From IMG/VR virus record IMGVR_UViG_3300035698_008040, positions 1 to 44,212 of that record: DNA of 44,212 bases; one strand, given 5' to 3'. Made by a program: the position numbers and the translations under genes. This DNA comes from a virus. The notes beneath the pieces are model-generated. The model saw only the letters and a list, made by a program, of their open reading frames with translations. It made no database searches and was not told where the DNA came from. Position 1 is the first letter of the stretch; every line of letters begins with the position of its first letter. Shown here piece by piece: positions 21,887 through 29,349 of this stretch.

Positions 21887-22480
21887 GTGAATCCGGCGCA
21901 AAAATTTGACAAAGCTGTAACAATAAGTAAGGGATTGGTGGTGACAGACATCAGTAAATTAAGGGTTGTTTCAGAACCACTAAAAACAAGGCATGGAGTA
22001 AAGGCTGTAGTTGAAAAAATCAAAGAAGCTATGAAGCACACTTGGGTTGATGGTGTTGGTTTAACTGCTATCCAGATTGGTATTCCAAAAAGAATAGCTT
22101 ACCTGAAATTTGATGATGGTCAAGAAGTTACATTAATTAATCCTGTCATTACAAAGTTCAGTGGTGACCTGCTACTTGAAAAAGAGGGTTGTTTGTCGAT
22201 TCCAGATGCTTGGACTCCTGTTGTTAGAAATTCCGAAATAACTGTTATAGTTGATGGCTTGAATGGAAAAGAAAGGGTCTTTACAAACTTTAAAGCCCGA
22301 GCAATACAACACGAAATTGATTTAATGGATGGAATTTTAAACATTGATAAAAAAGCAAAACTTATCAAGAAAAGGCATACAAACACTACTCCAGGCGAAG
22401 ACAGGTCTAACCGATACAAGAAACGTAGAGATAAAGCTAAAGCCCAGAAAAAATCACGTAAGAAAAACAGGAAGAAATAA
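21887..22480 (+). CDS. def: peptide deformylase-like protein with altered metal site
   Basis: 197 residues, GTG start with AAGGAG before it. All three deformylase motifs are in order: GVGLTAIQ (56-63), EGCLS (100-104, Cys102 a metal ligand) and QHEIDLMDG (141-149). In active enzymes motif III is HExxH, the two His binding the metal and Glu being catalytic. Here His142 and Glu143 are kept but the second His is Leu146. A Lys/Arg-rich tail (about 160-197) replaces the usual C-terminal helix. Phage deformylases normally trim formyl groups from nascent proteins; this copy may be inactive, use another ligand, or only bind ribosomes. Confidence 0.8.
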   Translation: MNPAQKFDKAVTISKGLVVTDISKLRVVSEPLKTRHGVKAVVEKIKEAMKHTWVDGVGLTAIQIGIPKRIAYLKFDDGQEVTLINPVITKFSGDLLLEKEGCLSIPDAWTPVVRNSEITVIVDGLNGKERVFTNFKARAIQHEIDLMDGILNIDKKAKLIKKRHTNTTPGEDRSNRYKKRRDKAKAQKKSRKKNRKK

Positions 22481-22764
22481 TGATATATGTTGACGAACCA
22501 GTTAATTATGGCTCAATCAGAAACACACGCTGGAAACATTCTTCACATTTACTGGCTGACAGTGAAGAAGAATTACTTAAATTTGCTAAGAAAATAGGTC
22601 TTCCACTAGGTTGGTTTCAAAAACATAAAATTAAATATCTATGTCACTTTGATTTATCTAACAAGTGGCGAAAAATTGCTATTGAAAATGGTGCTGTTGA
22701 AATGAAAGTACGTGACGTTGTGAAAAAATTAATGAATGCACATAAAACTAAAACAGGAAAATAG
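22480..22764 (+). CDS. DUF4031-like protein
   Basis: 94 residues. MIYVDEPVNYGSIRNTRWKH, ADSEEELLKFAKKIGL, WFQKHKIKYLCHFDLSNKWR and AIENGAVEM match the DUF4031 outline: a short beta start, W/H, LxxFAxxIG, WFQ, HYD/HFDLS, A..GA. No activity is established for the family. Overlaps the previous stop by 1 base; AGGAAGAA precedes it. Confidence 0.65.
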   Translation: MIYVDEPVNYGSIRNTRWKHSSHLLADSEEELLKFAKKIGLPLGWFQKHKIKYLCHFDLSNKWRKIAIENGAVEMKVRDVVKKLMNAHKTKTGK

Positions 22765-22770
22765 ACACCA

Positions 22771-22989
22771 ATGGCTATAATGAACACAAACCAAACAGTT
22801 GGAAAAGCCTTTGGTGAAAGATGGCAAAGAGCCTTTCGTGGTAAAAATAAAGAACGTGAAAGAATGCGTGAACAGCAATGTCCCTTTGGTCATAGGTTTG
22901 GACTTGATTTTGATTTATTTCTTGATTGCAACCTATGTAAAATTAAAGTAAATGAAACATGTCTAGAGGCTCACAAGGAAAAAACTTAA
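22771..22989 (+). CDS. CPxGHxF zinc-ribbon protein
   Basis: 72 residues. Basic helical N-terminus with RERMREQQ, then CPFGHRFGLDFDLFLDCNLC, KI and a final C. Same layout as the gene at 16267. The stop is directly followed by the next ATG. A nucleic-acid-binding adaptor is one possibility. Confidence 0.55.
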   Translation: MAIMNTNQTVGKAFGERWQRAFRGKNKERERMREQQCPFGHRFGLDFDLFLDCNLCKIKVNETCLEAHKEKT

Positions 22990-23265
22990 ATGACAAACGA
23001 ATACAAGATTAAGATTTTGCGTGAATGGTTTTTAGCTAACTATGATGAAGAAGTGTGGGAAAAATTTAAGTACAGACTTTCAATAAATAAAGGATATGAA
23101 TGTAGTTCTTTAGATAACCTGTCAACAAATCGTGATATGGAAATGTTTATATATAGTGCTTTTAATTGGGAAAAGACAATTGAAAAGTCTAAATATTGGA
23201 TGGCTATACATAACAAGTGGTCTATGTATGTAAAGGAAAATAAAACTAAGGGAAGATTTAAATGA
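22990..23265 (+). CDS. member of the LREW/NYG paralog family
   Basis: 91 residues. YKIKILREWFLANYDEEVWE, then FIYSAFNWEKT and YWMAIHNKWSMYV, align with the gene at 20099 along the whole length. Starts directly after the previous stop; AAGGAAAAA precedes it. Function unknown. Confidence 0.65.
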   Translation: MTNEYKIKILREWFLANYDEEVWEKFKYRLSINKGYECSSLDNLSTNRDMEMFIYSAFNWEKTIEKSKYWMAIHNKWSMYVKENKTKGRFK

Positions 23266-23486
23266 AAGAAATTAATAATAAGAAAATGGCAGTAAAGTTA
23301 ATGTCGCTAAACATGAGCGATAAAAAGAGAACATATTGTGGCTGGACTCATTGTTGTCCAACTAAGAAAGATAAATCAATAACATGCAAAAGATGTCCTG
23401 CTGATAATTCCACTAAAAAAGTTTCTTACGTTGAAGCTATAAAGTGGTGGGAAGAAGCAAGGCGAACTAAAAAACAAGGAGAGTAG
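23262..23486 (+). CDS. Cys-rich small protein
   Basis: 74 residues. CGWTHCCPTKKDKSITCKRC (about 26-45) gives a zinc-knuckle-like cluster with five Cys and one His between basic flanks. It overlaps the previous gene by 4 bases. AAGGGAAG precedes it. Confidence 0.55.
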   Translation: MKEINNKKMAVKLMSLNMSDKKRTYCGWTHCCPTKKDKSITCKRCPADNSTKKVSYVEAIKWWEEARRTKKQGE

Positions 23487-23487
23487 G

Positions 23488-23622
23488 ATGACTAAGGAAA
23501 AGGAAATGGTAGAAAAGGTTTCTGGCTGGTATGCGTTAATTGGAATATCAGTAATTGGATTAGCTTGTTGGAAACTTATTGAGATGGCTGTATCCTGTTG
23601 GAATTATTATTGTTTTTCATAA
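23488..23622 (+). CDS. 44-residue membrane protein
   Basis: MTKEKEMVEKVSGWYALIGI, then SVIGLACWKLIEMAV and a Cys/Trp/Tyr tail. One membrane span (about 14-28) followed by an amphipathic part. AAGGAGAGTAGG precedes the ATG. Confidence 0.5.
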   Translation: MTKEKEMVEKVSGWYALIGISVIGLACWKLIEMAVSCWNYYCFS

Positions 23623-23740
23623 TGGTAAATGGCTTATTTACAGTTCATGTATGGACTATCCAGAACCTGTGTGGGAAGACAGTTTATTAATTCACACCGG
23701 AAAAAATAGTCCACTTAGAATAAATGGAGTGGTACAATAA
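23579..23740 (+). CDS. overlapping small protein, TTG start
   Basis: 53 residues if started at TTG 23579: MRWLYPVGIIIVFHNGKWLI, then YSSCMDYPEPVWEDSLLIHT and a short tail. It overlaps the previous gene by 44 bases in another frame, and its stop shares a base with the next ATG. GGAAA lies 3 bases before the TTG. A later start cannot be excluded, because the first 20 codons are shared sequence. Confidence 0.4.
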   Translation: MRWLYPVGIIIVFHNGKWLIYSSCMDYPEPVWEDSLLIHTGKNSPLRINGVVQ

Positions 23741-24204
23741 TGGAAACTATAAAAGAATATCTTAATGAAATACTTTATTTCTACGCAATAGCTGTATCAA
23801 TAGCTGGTTTTATACAATCGTTAATATTTATTAAAAAGGGGAAGTTAATCAAGGTTTTAATTAAAATTGTTTCGCAACAGAAATATGATTTAGGAGAATA
23901 TGCTAAAGTCGTTAATTGTAGTGCAAGGCAGTCATTTGAATACGACCCTGTTAAAGCTCAGTGTAGACAAGTCGGAACTTCTACTGGATTAGCTATGTCT
24001 GTAATTGGAAGAGCTATGCTGTTTCCTGGAATAGAAATTGTAATAAAAGACCATTGTGGAACACATGCTTCCGATATACTTTTGTATGATAAGGTATGGG
24101 AGATGATTTTATCAAGTAAACTTTCACATTTTAGTCTATGTAAAAGAACAATGACTATAAGATATGATATTGAGTTAAAGGATGAAACATGTCTGAAAAA
24201 ATAA
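23740..24204 (+). CDS. membrane-anchored hypothetical protein
   Basis: 154 residues. An N-terminal span (ILYFYAIAVSIAGFIQSLIF, about 11-30), then a basic stretch and a soluble domain with several Cys. No family recognised. It shares one base with the previous stop and overlaps the next gene by 16 bases. Confidence 0.55.
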   Translation: METIKEYLNEILYFYAIAVSIAGFIQSLIFIKKGKLIKVLIKIVSQQKYDLGEYAKVVNCSARQSFEYDPVKAQCRQVGTSTGLAMSVIGRAMLFPGIEIVIKDHCGTHASDILLYDKVWEMILSSKLSHFSLCKRTMTIRYDIELKDETCLKK

Positions 24205-24416
24205 TGGAAATGAAAGAGGAAGAGTTTAAGGCGTGGATTAGAATTTTTAAAAGTCCTAGTTACTTAGAAATTGAAATAGCAGAAGACGAGTTAAAAATAT
24301 TAATAGAATATCCAGTTGTGATCTTGGCAGTTAGTGATGATTATAATTTTTTATGCAAGGAGTATCAAAAATATAATCAATGGTTAAATGACGTGAAAAA
24401 AGAAAGGAAATTGTAA
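24189..24416 (+). CDS. small hypothetical protein
   Basis: 75 residues, acidic and helical (IMEMKEEEFKAWIRIFK) with a strand (LKILIEYPVVILAV). The start lies inside the previous gene, with AAGGA 6 bases upstream. Single-base overlap with the next start. Confidence 0.5.
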   Translation: MSEKIMEMKEEEFKAWIRIFKSPSYLEIEIAEDELKILIEYPVVILAVSDDYNFLCKEYQKYNQWLNDVKKERKL

Positions 24417-24718
24417 TGAAAAAGGTTGTCATATATGGTAACAATGTAAATGCTTTGTCTGATGCAAAGTTAATCGAAGCTGTTAGATTGGCTTTAAATA
24501 TGTCTGAAGATACAGTTGTCGATATAGACCGTATGCGTGAAGATGAAGAATTAGAATTAATCCATCCACCTGCTGGTTGTAATAGTTATTACGCTCTTAT
24601 GAATATGCTATTGGCTAGGGTTTGTAATGTTGACACCGTATTAATGTCGCCACGCTTCAGCCTTGACAAGGGGCTTGTAGATGAATGGTTTATGGATGAA
24701 ATATCTTGTACTACTTAG
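24416..24718 (+). CDS. hypothetical alpha/beta protein
   Basis: 100 residues. KKVVIYGNNVNALSDAKLIE looks like a beta strand and helix start of a Rossmann-like fold, but no cofactor motif follows. VDTVLMSPRFSLDKGLVDEW forms a second unit. AAGGAAA precedes the ATG. Confidence 0.5.
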   Translation: MKKVVIYGNNVNALSDAKLIEAVRLALNMSEDTVVDIDRMREDEELELIHPPAGCNSYYALMNMLLARVCNVDTVLMSPRFSLDKGLVDEWFMDEISCTT

Positions 24719-24727
24719 GGGATAAGA

Positions 24728-25054
24728 ATGACAAAAAAAAGACCAAAAGAATTTCACGGATATTGCAAATGTGATGTCTGTTGTACTGAAAATATTTGGT
24801 GTGATTCACTCAAACATTCATATAAAATATTACATTTTGAAAGAATTTGTGAAAAATGTAATAAAGCTATATCCAAAGAATCTGGTTTAGATAGTTTTGG
24901 TAAGAAAGATGAATGGCAAATTGTTCAAGCAAAAGCTACCGCCTTATCCATACACGCAAAACATTTAAAAGCTGAACATATCTACAGGCTTAAGTGTGAT
25001 AATACTTATACTATTATAGGTAAAATACTTAAAGCACTAGGATTTATAAAATGA
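24728..25054 (+). CDS. Cys-rich zinc-ribbon protein
   Basis: 108 residues. CKCDVCCTENIWC (about 12-24) and CEKC (about 40-43) make a probable zinc site, followed by a basic helical part. GGGGATAA precedes the ATG. Overlaps the next gene by 4 bases. Confidence 0.55.
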   Translation: MTKKRPKEFHGYCKCDVCCTENIWCDSLKHSYKILHFERICEKCNKAISKESGLDSFGKKDEWQIVQAKATALSIHAKHLKAEHIYRLKCDNTYTIIGKILKALGFIK

Positions 25055-25263
25055 AAAATAGATGTAAGAAATGCTTCTTTGAACACGACAGAGTTTGCAG
25101 TAAAGATTTTATTGGAAAAAGAATGATTGCAGTTATGCCGACAAAATGTACTAGAGCATTACGTGACGAAAACAAATGTGGAAAATTACAAAAATGCTTT
25201 CGGTCACATCTTGAAAGTGAAACAATAGTAAAAGAGTTTGAAGTAAGTGGGGGAATGGCGTGA
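25051..25263 (+). CDS. Cys-rich small protein
   Basis: 70 residues. MKNRCKKCFFEHDRVCSKDF gives CxxC and a third Cys; two more Cys (about 30 and 44) follow, then a basic helix. Possible single zinc site. Overlaps by 4 bases upstream and 1 base downstream. Confidence 0.5.
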   Translation: MKNRCKKCFFEHDRVCSKDFIGKRMIAVMPTKCTRALRDENKCGKLQKCFRSHLESETIVKEFEVSGGMA

Positions 25264-25370
25264 TGGCTGTCAACTATCCTAAGAAATTTAGAATTGGTTA
25301 TTGTCTTGGATGTAAAAGGATTAGGCTTGTATGTAACAGTACAAATTTGTGTAGAGATTGTAAAAAATAA
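25263..25370 (+). CDS. 35-residue zinc-ribbon micro-protein
   Basis: MAVNYPKKFRIGYCLGCKRI, then RLVCNSTNLCRDCKK. CxxC at 14-17 and CRDC-type at about 30-33, with a Cys between, is a minimal zinc ribbon. Its ATG shares a base with the previous stop. Confidence 0.5.
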   Translation: MAVNYPKKFRIGYCLGCKRIRLVCNSTNLCRDCKK

Positions 25371-25383
25371 CTAAAGGAACAGT

Positions 25384-25680
25384 ATGAAAAAGTTTAAGAT
25401 TGGTATTGATTATTTGTGTTACTTGGCAATGATTTTTATTCCTGTTGTGTCTGTGTTGCTAAAGCCAGAATTTCCGTTTGTTTTTGGTTGTTGGGTTGGC
25501 TGTGGTTTTATTTCTTTATTGGTGATTGTCTTTACCGACGGTTATAAAAATCTTGATGATGATGATTGTGTGGAAATTGCTTTTGCTGTCATACTTGGAT
25601 ATATATCACTGTTATTTTTTATTGCTGTTCACTGGTATGAATTTTGTGGGGAAGCACCAAGAAAAAGGTGGCAAAATTAA
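25384..25680 (+). CDS. three-span membrane protein
   Basis: 98 residues. Three hydrophobic segments: about 9-29 (LCYLAMIFIPVVSVLLK), 30-50 (FVFGCWVGCGFISLLVIVF) and 64-83 (VEIAFAVILGYISLLFFIAV). The loop between spans two and three holds GYKNLDDDDC. AAAGGAACAG precedes the ATG. Function unknown. Confidence 0.6.
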   Translation: MKKFKIGIDYLCYLAMIFIPVVSVLLKPEFPFVFGCWVGCGFISLLVIVFTDGYKNLDDDDCVEIAFAVILGYISLLFFIAVHWYEFCGEAPRKRWQN

Positions 25681-25687
25681 ATAAACT

Positions 25688-25708
25688 AATCCACAATAAA
25701 GTGGATTA
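25688..25708 (+). other. hairpin before the gene at 25730
   Basis: TAATCCAC and GTGGATTA pair perfectly around AATAAA. No T-run follows; the next ribosome binding site is 15 bases downstream, as with the hairpin at 2555-2581. Confidence 0.45.
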
Positions 25709-25729
25709 ACAATAATAAAAGGAGCTATA

Positions 25730-26023
25730 ATGGCTAAAGAAAGCGCAGTACAAAAACACGTTGCAATATTAGGTTTTAAAGCTAAAGACAAAATTACCAA
25801 TGTTGAGGGTATTATTACTTCTATCAACTTTGACTTGTATGGATGTATTCAAACATTAATACAACCGCCAGCAGATAAAGACGGAAAAATTCCAAACACA
25901 TGCTGGTTTGATGTAACTCGAATTGAGTTATTAAGTAAGAAACCTGTTATGGATAAACCTGATTTTGATAAAGGTTATATTGCTGACGGAAAGAAAGGTT
26001 GTGCTGAAAAACCAACTCCTTAG
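25730..26023 (+). CDS. small SH3-like protein
   Basis: 97 residues. GFKAKDKITNVEGIITSINF resembles a small beta barrel with a VEGIIT turn, as in phage SH3-like hypothetical proteins. AAAGGAGC precedes the ATG. A hairpin lies upstream and a strong terminator follows, so it ends the long transcript from about 16.9-20.4 kb. Confidence 0.55.
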   Translation: MAKESAVQKHVAILGFKAKDKITNVEGIITSINFDLYGCIQTLIQPPADKDGKIPNTCWFDVTRIELLSKKPVMDKPDFDKGYIADGKKGCAEKPTP

Positions 26024-26038
26024 CAATCGTATTTAAAA

Positions 26039-26067
26039 AGGGGTGCTAACACACCCCTATTTTTTTT
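26039..26067 (+). terminator. intrinsic terminator
   Basis: AGGGGTG (26039-26045) and CACCCCT (26052-26058) with a 6-base loop, then eight T (26060-26067). Confidence 0.85.
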
Positions 26068-26092
26068 AATCAAGTTTAGAAAGGAGATTAAG

Positions 26093-26401
26093 GTGACTAG
26101 AGAAGAATACTTATTAACCCTCATCATTAAAGAATCGTCAGAAATGCAAAAGGCGATTTGTAAAGCAATAGAATTTGGAATGGAAGATGGCTACAATCCA
26201 AAAGCTGATGGTAAAGGTAAAATTGTTACAAATAAACAATACATAATAGATAAATTTATTGACCTTGTTGGGATTGTTGATGTATTAAGTGATGAAGCCA
26301 TATTAAATATATCCGACTTTGAAAAACAAGTCAATGACAAAAAAGAACGAGTACATAAATCCTTAAGACGATATGACGAAATTCATAAGTCCAAACAATA
26401 A
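26093..26401 (+). CDS. MazG-like NTP pyrophosphohydrolase
   Basis: 102 residues, GTG start with AAGGAG 6 bases upstream. The outline fits phage MazG-like all-alpha NTP pyrophosphatases: LIIKESSEMQKAICKAIEFG (9-28), then an insert, then NKQYIIDKFIDLVGIVDVL (about 47-65) where acidic residues bind the metal. The family hydrolyses (d)NTPs to monophosphates. Pairing with dUTPase suggests nucleotide-pool control. The acidic set is thinner than in classical MazG, so activity is uncertain. Confidence 0.55.
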   Translation: MTREEYLLTLIIKESSEMQKAICKAIEFGMEDGYNPKADGKGKIVTNKQYIIDKFIDLVGIVDVLSDEAILNISDFEKQVNDKKERVHKSLRRYDEIHKSKQ

Positions 26402-26425
26402 AAGTCAAAGCCAATGGAGGTTATT

Positions 26426-26866
26426 ATGACTGAACAAATTGTAGTAAAGTATGTAGGTAGTAATCCACTTGTGCAAAAGCACGAGGGAGATGCAGGTATG
26501 GACTTAAGGTCTGTAAAGCGAATAGTGCTTACCCCAATGGAACGAATTGTTGTTCCGACCAATTTGTATGTTGAAATTCCTATTGGTTACGAGGGTCAAG
26601 TAAGACCTCGTAGTGGTATGTCAATCAAACATGGTGTTACTGTCATCAATGCTCCTGGAACTATTGATGCTGGCTACAGAGGTGAAGTTGGCGTTGCGCT
26701 CATTAACTTAAACTGTAATGATTTTGTTATTGAAATAGGTGACAGGATTGCACAGCTTGTTATCTGTCCTGTCGCTAACGTGTTTCTTGTCAAAGCTGAA
26801 ACACGTGAAGAACTATCCGATACAACACGTGGTGATGGTGGTTTTGGTAGCACAGGTCACAGTTAA
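26426..26866 (+). CDS. dut: dUTP diphosphatase
   Basis: 146 residues from the ATG at 26426 (GGAGG at 26416-26420); the frame also has an ATG at 26414. It hydrolyses dUTP to dUMP and pyrophosphate. All five trimeric dUTPase motifs are present: DAGMDL, PRSGM, the GTIDAGYRG region, RIAQLVI and the C-terminal [10 protein letters not shown]. The length is usual for the family. It keeps dUTP out of DNA and feeds thymidylate, of interest beside a putative thymine-modification gene at 29376. Terminator follows. Confidence 0.95.
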   Translation: MTEQIVVKYVGSNPLVQKHEGDAGMDLRSVKRIVLTPMERIVVPTNLYVEIPIGYEGQVRPRSGMSIKHGVTVINAPGTIDAGYRGEVGVALINLNCNDFVIEIGDRIAQLVICPVANVFLVKAETREELSDTTRGDGGFGSTGHS

Positions 26867-26885
26867 TAAATACCGATTAGCTTTA

Positions 26886-26918
26886 AACCCTTGTAGAGCA
26901 ATTCTACAAGGGTTTTTT
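26886..26918 (+). terminator. intrinsic terminator
   Basis: AACCCTTGTAGA (26886-26897) and TCTACAAGGGTT (26903-26914) form a perfect 12-bp stem followed by a T-run. Sits between the convergent dUTPase and ligase units. Confidence 0.85.
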
Positions 26919-26977
26919 ATTGTCTGTGGTGTTTGGCAGGGGGTTTTAAAGTATGTTTAAGACGATTCGGAGGGGAT

Positions 26978-27157
26978 TTAAAAAATATTAAAGCAGTCAG
27001 AACACATATAATATACATATTCACCGCTATCTTTTACAAGGCGTACATTTTCCAACTTAATAGAATGACACATAGGACATTTCTTACTGAACAGAGAATG
27101 ACATGTAGGACATTTCCTATTAAATAAATCTTTTAATATTTTAAATATTTTATTCAT
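26978..27157 (-). CDS. small zinc-ribbon protein downstream of ligase
   Basis: 59 residues on the minus strand: a helical basic start (MNKIFKILKDLFNRK), CPTC (16-19), CPMC (26-29), then CSDC (about 53-56). Two or three CxxC pairs indicate one or two zinc sites. Its start overlaps the end of the ligase gene by 8 bases, so it belongs to the ligase operon. No separate ribosome binding site is obvious, suggesting coupled translation. Confidence 0.6.
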   Translation of the reverse strand: MNKIFKILKDLFNRKCPTCHSLFSKKCPMCHSIKLENVRLVKDSGEYVYYMCSDCFNIF

Positions 27158-29012
27158 TTATCATTGCCATAAACTGTTCTTCTGTTAATACTGTTGTACC
27201 GTTACTTTTTGCTTTAGATATTTTGGCTGGTACAGCACCATCACCAATAACTAAAAAGCTAAGACTTTTGTTTATACTGGTGAAGTTACCGCCAGCACCG
27301 ACAACAAGCTTCTCAATTTCCTTACGAGGAATGCTTACCTTGCCTGTACATGCAAAAGACTTTCCAGATAAGTTTCCAAAGATTTCTTCTACATTTTTTA
27401 CTGAAACTTCTCTAAGTAATCCACTCAAATCCGTATTACTTAAATATTTAATAATCCCATCTGCGGTTATGTGTCCTATTCCATCCATTGCTAATAATTC
27501 TTCACCGCCAGTAATATGTAAAGCAAGGAAATTGTCAATAGTTTTATATTTATTAGCAAGAAGCTTTGAAGTTGATTCACCTGTTTCTTTTATACCAAGT
27601 CCACAGATAAATCTCCATAGTTCAACATCAACCATTTGGCTTAATGTCTTATAATAGTTTGCTACTTTTAAATCACCCCAACCATCTAAAGAAAGGAGTT
27701 GTTCTCTAGTAACTTCAAAAATATCTTCAATGCGTTTTATGTATCCATATTCAACAAGACTGTATATAGTAGCTTCACCAATACCCTTGACATCAGTGGA
27801 TTGTATAAAATGTACAATAGAATTAGCCAGCCTAGAAAAACAGTTAAGATTAGTACAGAATAAATCATGGTTTACTTTTTGTAACGTAGACTTACAATCC
27901 GGACAAAAGGACGGTTCTGTGATGTGAATACCGTCTGGAGCCTTTTCATGTACTGCTTCTATTTTAGGGATGATATCGCCACGCTTAGAAACTGTAACAA
28001 TATCATTAATATGTAAGTCAAGTTCTCTGATTTTACTAAAGTTAGCTAAAGAGGGTCTGCTTACTTGGCTACCGTCAATAAAAACAGGCTCTAGCACAGC
28101 TATCGGAGCTATTTGTCCTGTCCTGCCGACTTGCAGGGCAACCCCTAACAACATAGTGTTCTTGGTCTCTGGAGGAAACTTGTATGCTATTTGTCCTTTA
28201 CAGTTAAGACCGACAATACCACAGCCCTTTCTCGATTTATTACTGTTGATGGAAACAACTAAGCCATCAGTTCTGTAATTAAGCCTATTTCTTTTACTTG
28301 TTAATTTTCTAATAAGCTTTTTGGTGAAACCGCCTGTATGTTGTTTAACTGTTTCAAGTCCAGCTAATTTAAGAACTTTGCGTTCCGTTGTTAACCACTT
28401 ATGCAAGTCTTCACCATTTATAGACAGTAATCTGTAAGCTTTAAAAGAAATTTTCTTATCTTTGCAGTCCATTGGATTTTTAGATTGTAATATTCCAGAT
28501 ACAGCGTTGCGTTCATTTTTATAATTAAGCTTTGACAAATGTTCTTCAAAAAAGTCTTTAGGAATATAAGCTTCGCCACGCACTTCACCACTGATTCTTT
28601 TGTTAAGTACTTTTGGAATGTCGTCACATTGCATAATACAATCAGTTATGTCTTGTCCAGTATAACCATCACCACGAGTTACTGCTTTAAATAAAATACC
28701 GTGTCTGTATTTTAATCCAATAGCACAACCATCAATTTTCCAAGACCATACTATATCAAATGTAGGAAAAAACCATTTAAGATATTCTTTAAAGGTTGTT
28801 GCTTTATTAATAGAACCCATAGGTGTATCGTGTTCAACCTTGACACCGTAAGACGGTAAACAACCGACCACAAGTAATGTTTTTGAATCCGGCTTGCGTA
28901 GACGTAATTTTAAAACAAGCTTATCAAATTTGATGTCGGAAATTTCTGGGTTCTCGTTAAAGTATAAATTATTGTGGTACAATATAAGTTTTTCTAAGTC
29001 TTTAGTGTTCAT
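27150..29012 (-). CDS. ligA: NAD-dependent DNA ligase (LigA)
   Basis: 620 residues, nearly full length (bacterial LigA about 670). It seals nicks using NAD+. Domain order: NMN-binding Ia (HNNLYFNENPEISDIKFDKL, about 13-32), adenylation domain with WKIDG (91-95, Lys92 the AMP-accepting residue), OB fold (GRTGQIAPIA region), Cys4 zinc finger (CPDC and CTNLNC), tandem helix-hairpin-helix (GIGEATIYSL and GIGHITADGI type), and a C-terminal BRCT domain (LSGKSFACTGKVSIPRKEIE). All parts look intact, so it should be active in phage replication or repair. GGAGG lies about 11 bases before the ATG. Confidence 0.97.
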   Translation of the reverse strand: MNTKDLEKLILYHNNLYFNENPEISDIKFDKLVLKLRLRKPDSKTLLVVGCLPSYGVKVEHDTPMGSINKATTFKEYLKWFFPTFDIVWSWKIDGCAIGLKYRHGILFKAVTRGDGYTGQDITDCIMQCDDIPKVLNKRISGEVRGEAYIPKDFFEEHLSKLNYKNERNAVSGILQSKNPMDCKDKKISFKAYRLLSINGEDLHKWLTTERKVLKLAGLETVKQHTGGFTKKLIRKLTSKRNRLNYRTDGLVVSINSNKSRKGCGIVGLNCKGQIAYKFPPETKNTMLLGVALQVGRTGQIAPIAVLEPVFIDGSQVSRPSLANFSKIRELDLHINDIVTVSKRGDIIPKIEAVHEKAPDGIHITEPSFCPDCKSTLQKVNHDLFCTNLNCFSRLANSIVHFIQSTDVKGIGEATIYSLVEYGYIKRIEDIFEVTREQLLSLDGWGDLKVANYYKTLSQMVDVELWRFICGLGIKETGESTSKLLANKYKTIDNFLALHITGGEELLAMDGIGHITADGIIKYLSNTDLSGLLREVSVKNVEEIFGNLSGKSFACTGKVSIPRKEIEKLVVGAGGNFTSINKSLSFLVIGDGAVPAKISKAKSNGTTVLTEEQFMAMINE

Positions 29013-29018
29013 AATATC

Positions 29019-29186
29019 TTATTCCTCCACAACTACAAAGTCTTCGTTTGGTAAAAATAAATTGTCGAAGTCTTTATCTTTAGATGATTTAAAAATTGCT
29101 CCATGACAACCATTGTATTCTTTTTCTTTCATCGAGTCGACTTCAACTACAATAACTTCTTCACCGGTTGATATTTTAATTTTCAT
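29019..29186 (-). CDS. small acidic protein upstream of ligase
   Basis: 55 residues: MKIKISTGEEVIVVEVDSMK, then YNGCHGAIFKSSKDKD and an acidic end. It looks like a small beta-strand protein, not recognised. It starts 22 bases after the minus-strand terminator at 29208-29241 and ends 6 bases before the ligase ATG. Confidence 0.5.
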   Translation of the reverse strand: MKIKISTGEEVIVVEVDSMKEKEYNGCHGAIFKSSKDKDFDNLFLPNEDFVVVEE

Positions 29187-29207
29187 AGTTCACCATTAGT
29201 TAGAGTT

Positions 29208-29241
29208 AGAAAAAATAGGGCGACCAATGCAGAATCGCCCC
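29208..29241 (-). terminator. intrinsic terminator or attenuator on the minus strand
   Basis: GGGCGA/TCGCCC stem with an 11-base loop, followed on the minus strand by a run of T (seen as A at 29208-29216). It lies between a minus-strand promoter (29356-29396) and the ligase operon. Confidence 0.75.
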
Positions 29242-29349
29242 AAATCATGATGCTCTCGTTGGCATGGACATTCACGGACATCCAATAAAGGGCTTTGTTA
29301 AAATGTGTTCGGATAGGACAAGAACAAACCACACCGACCGCCAAAGCAT
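29242..29349 (-). other. untranslated leader between promoter and attenuator
   Basis: From the promoter start point (about 29349) to the terminator hairpin there is no supported gene. GGACAT occurs twice here on the plus strand (29267, 29276). A transcript of about 140 bases would end at the terminator unless it reads through into the ligase operon. Confidence 0.4.

Noticed and set aside
27223-28278. Plus-strand frames opposite the ligase gene
   Set aside because: Shadows of an intact, well-conserved ligase on the minus strand.
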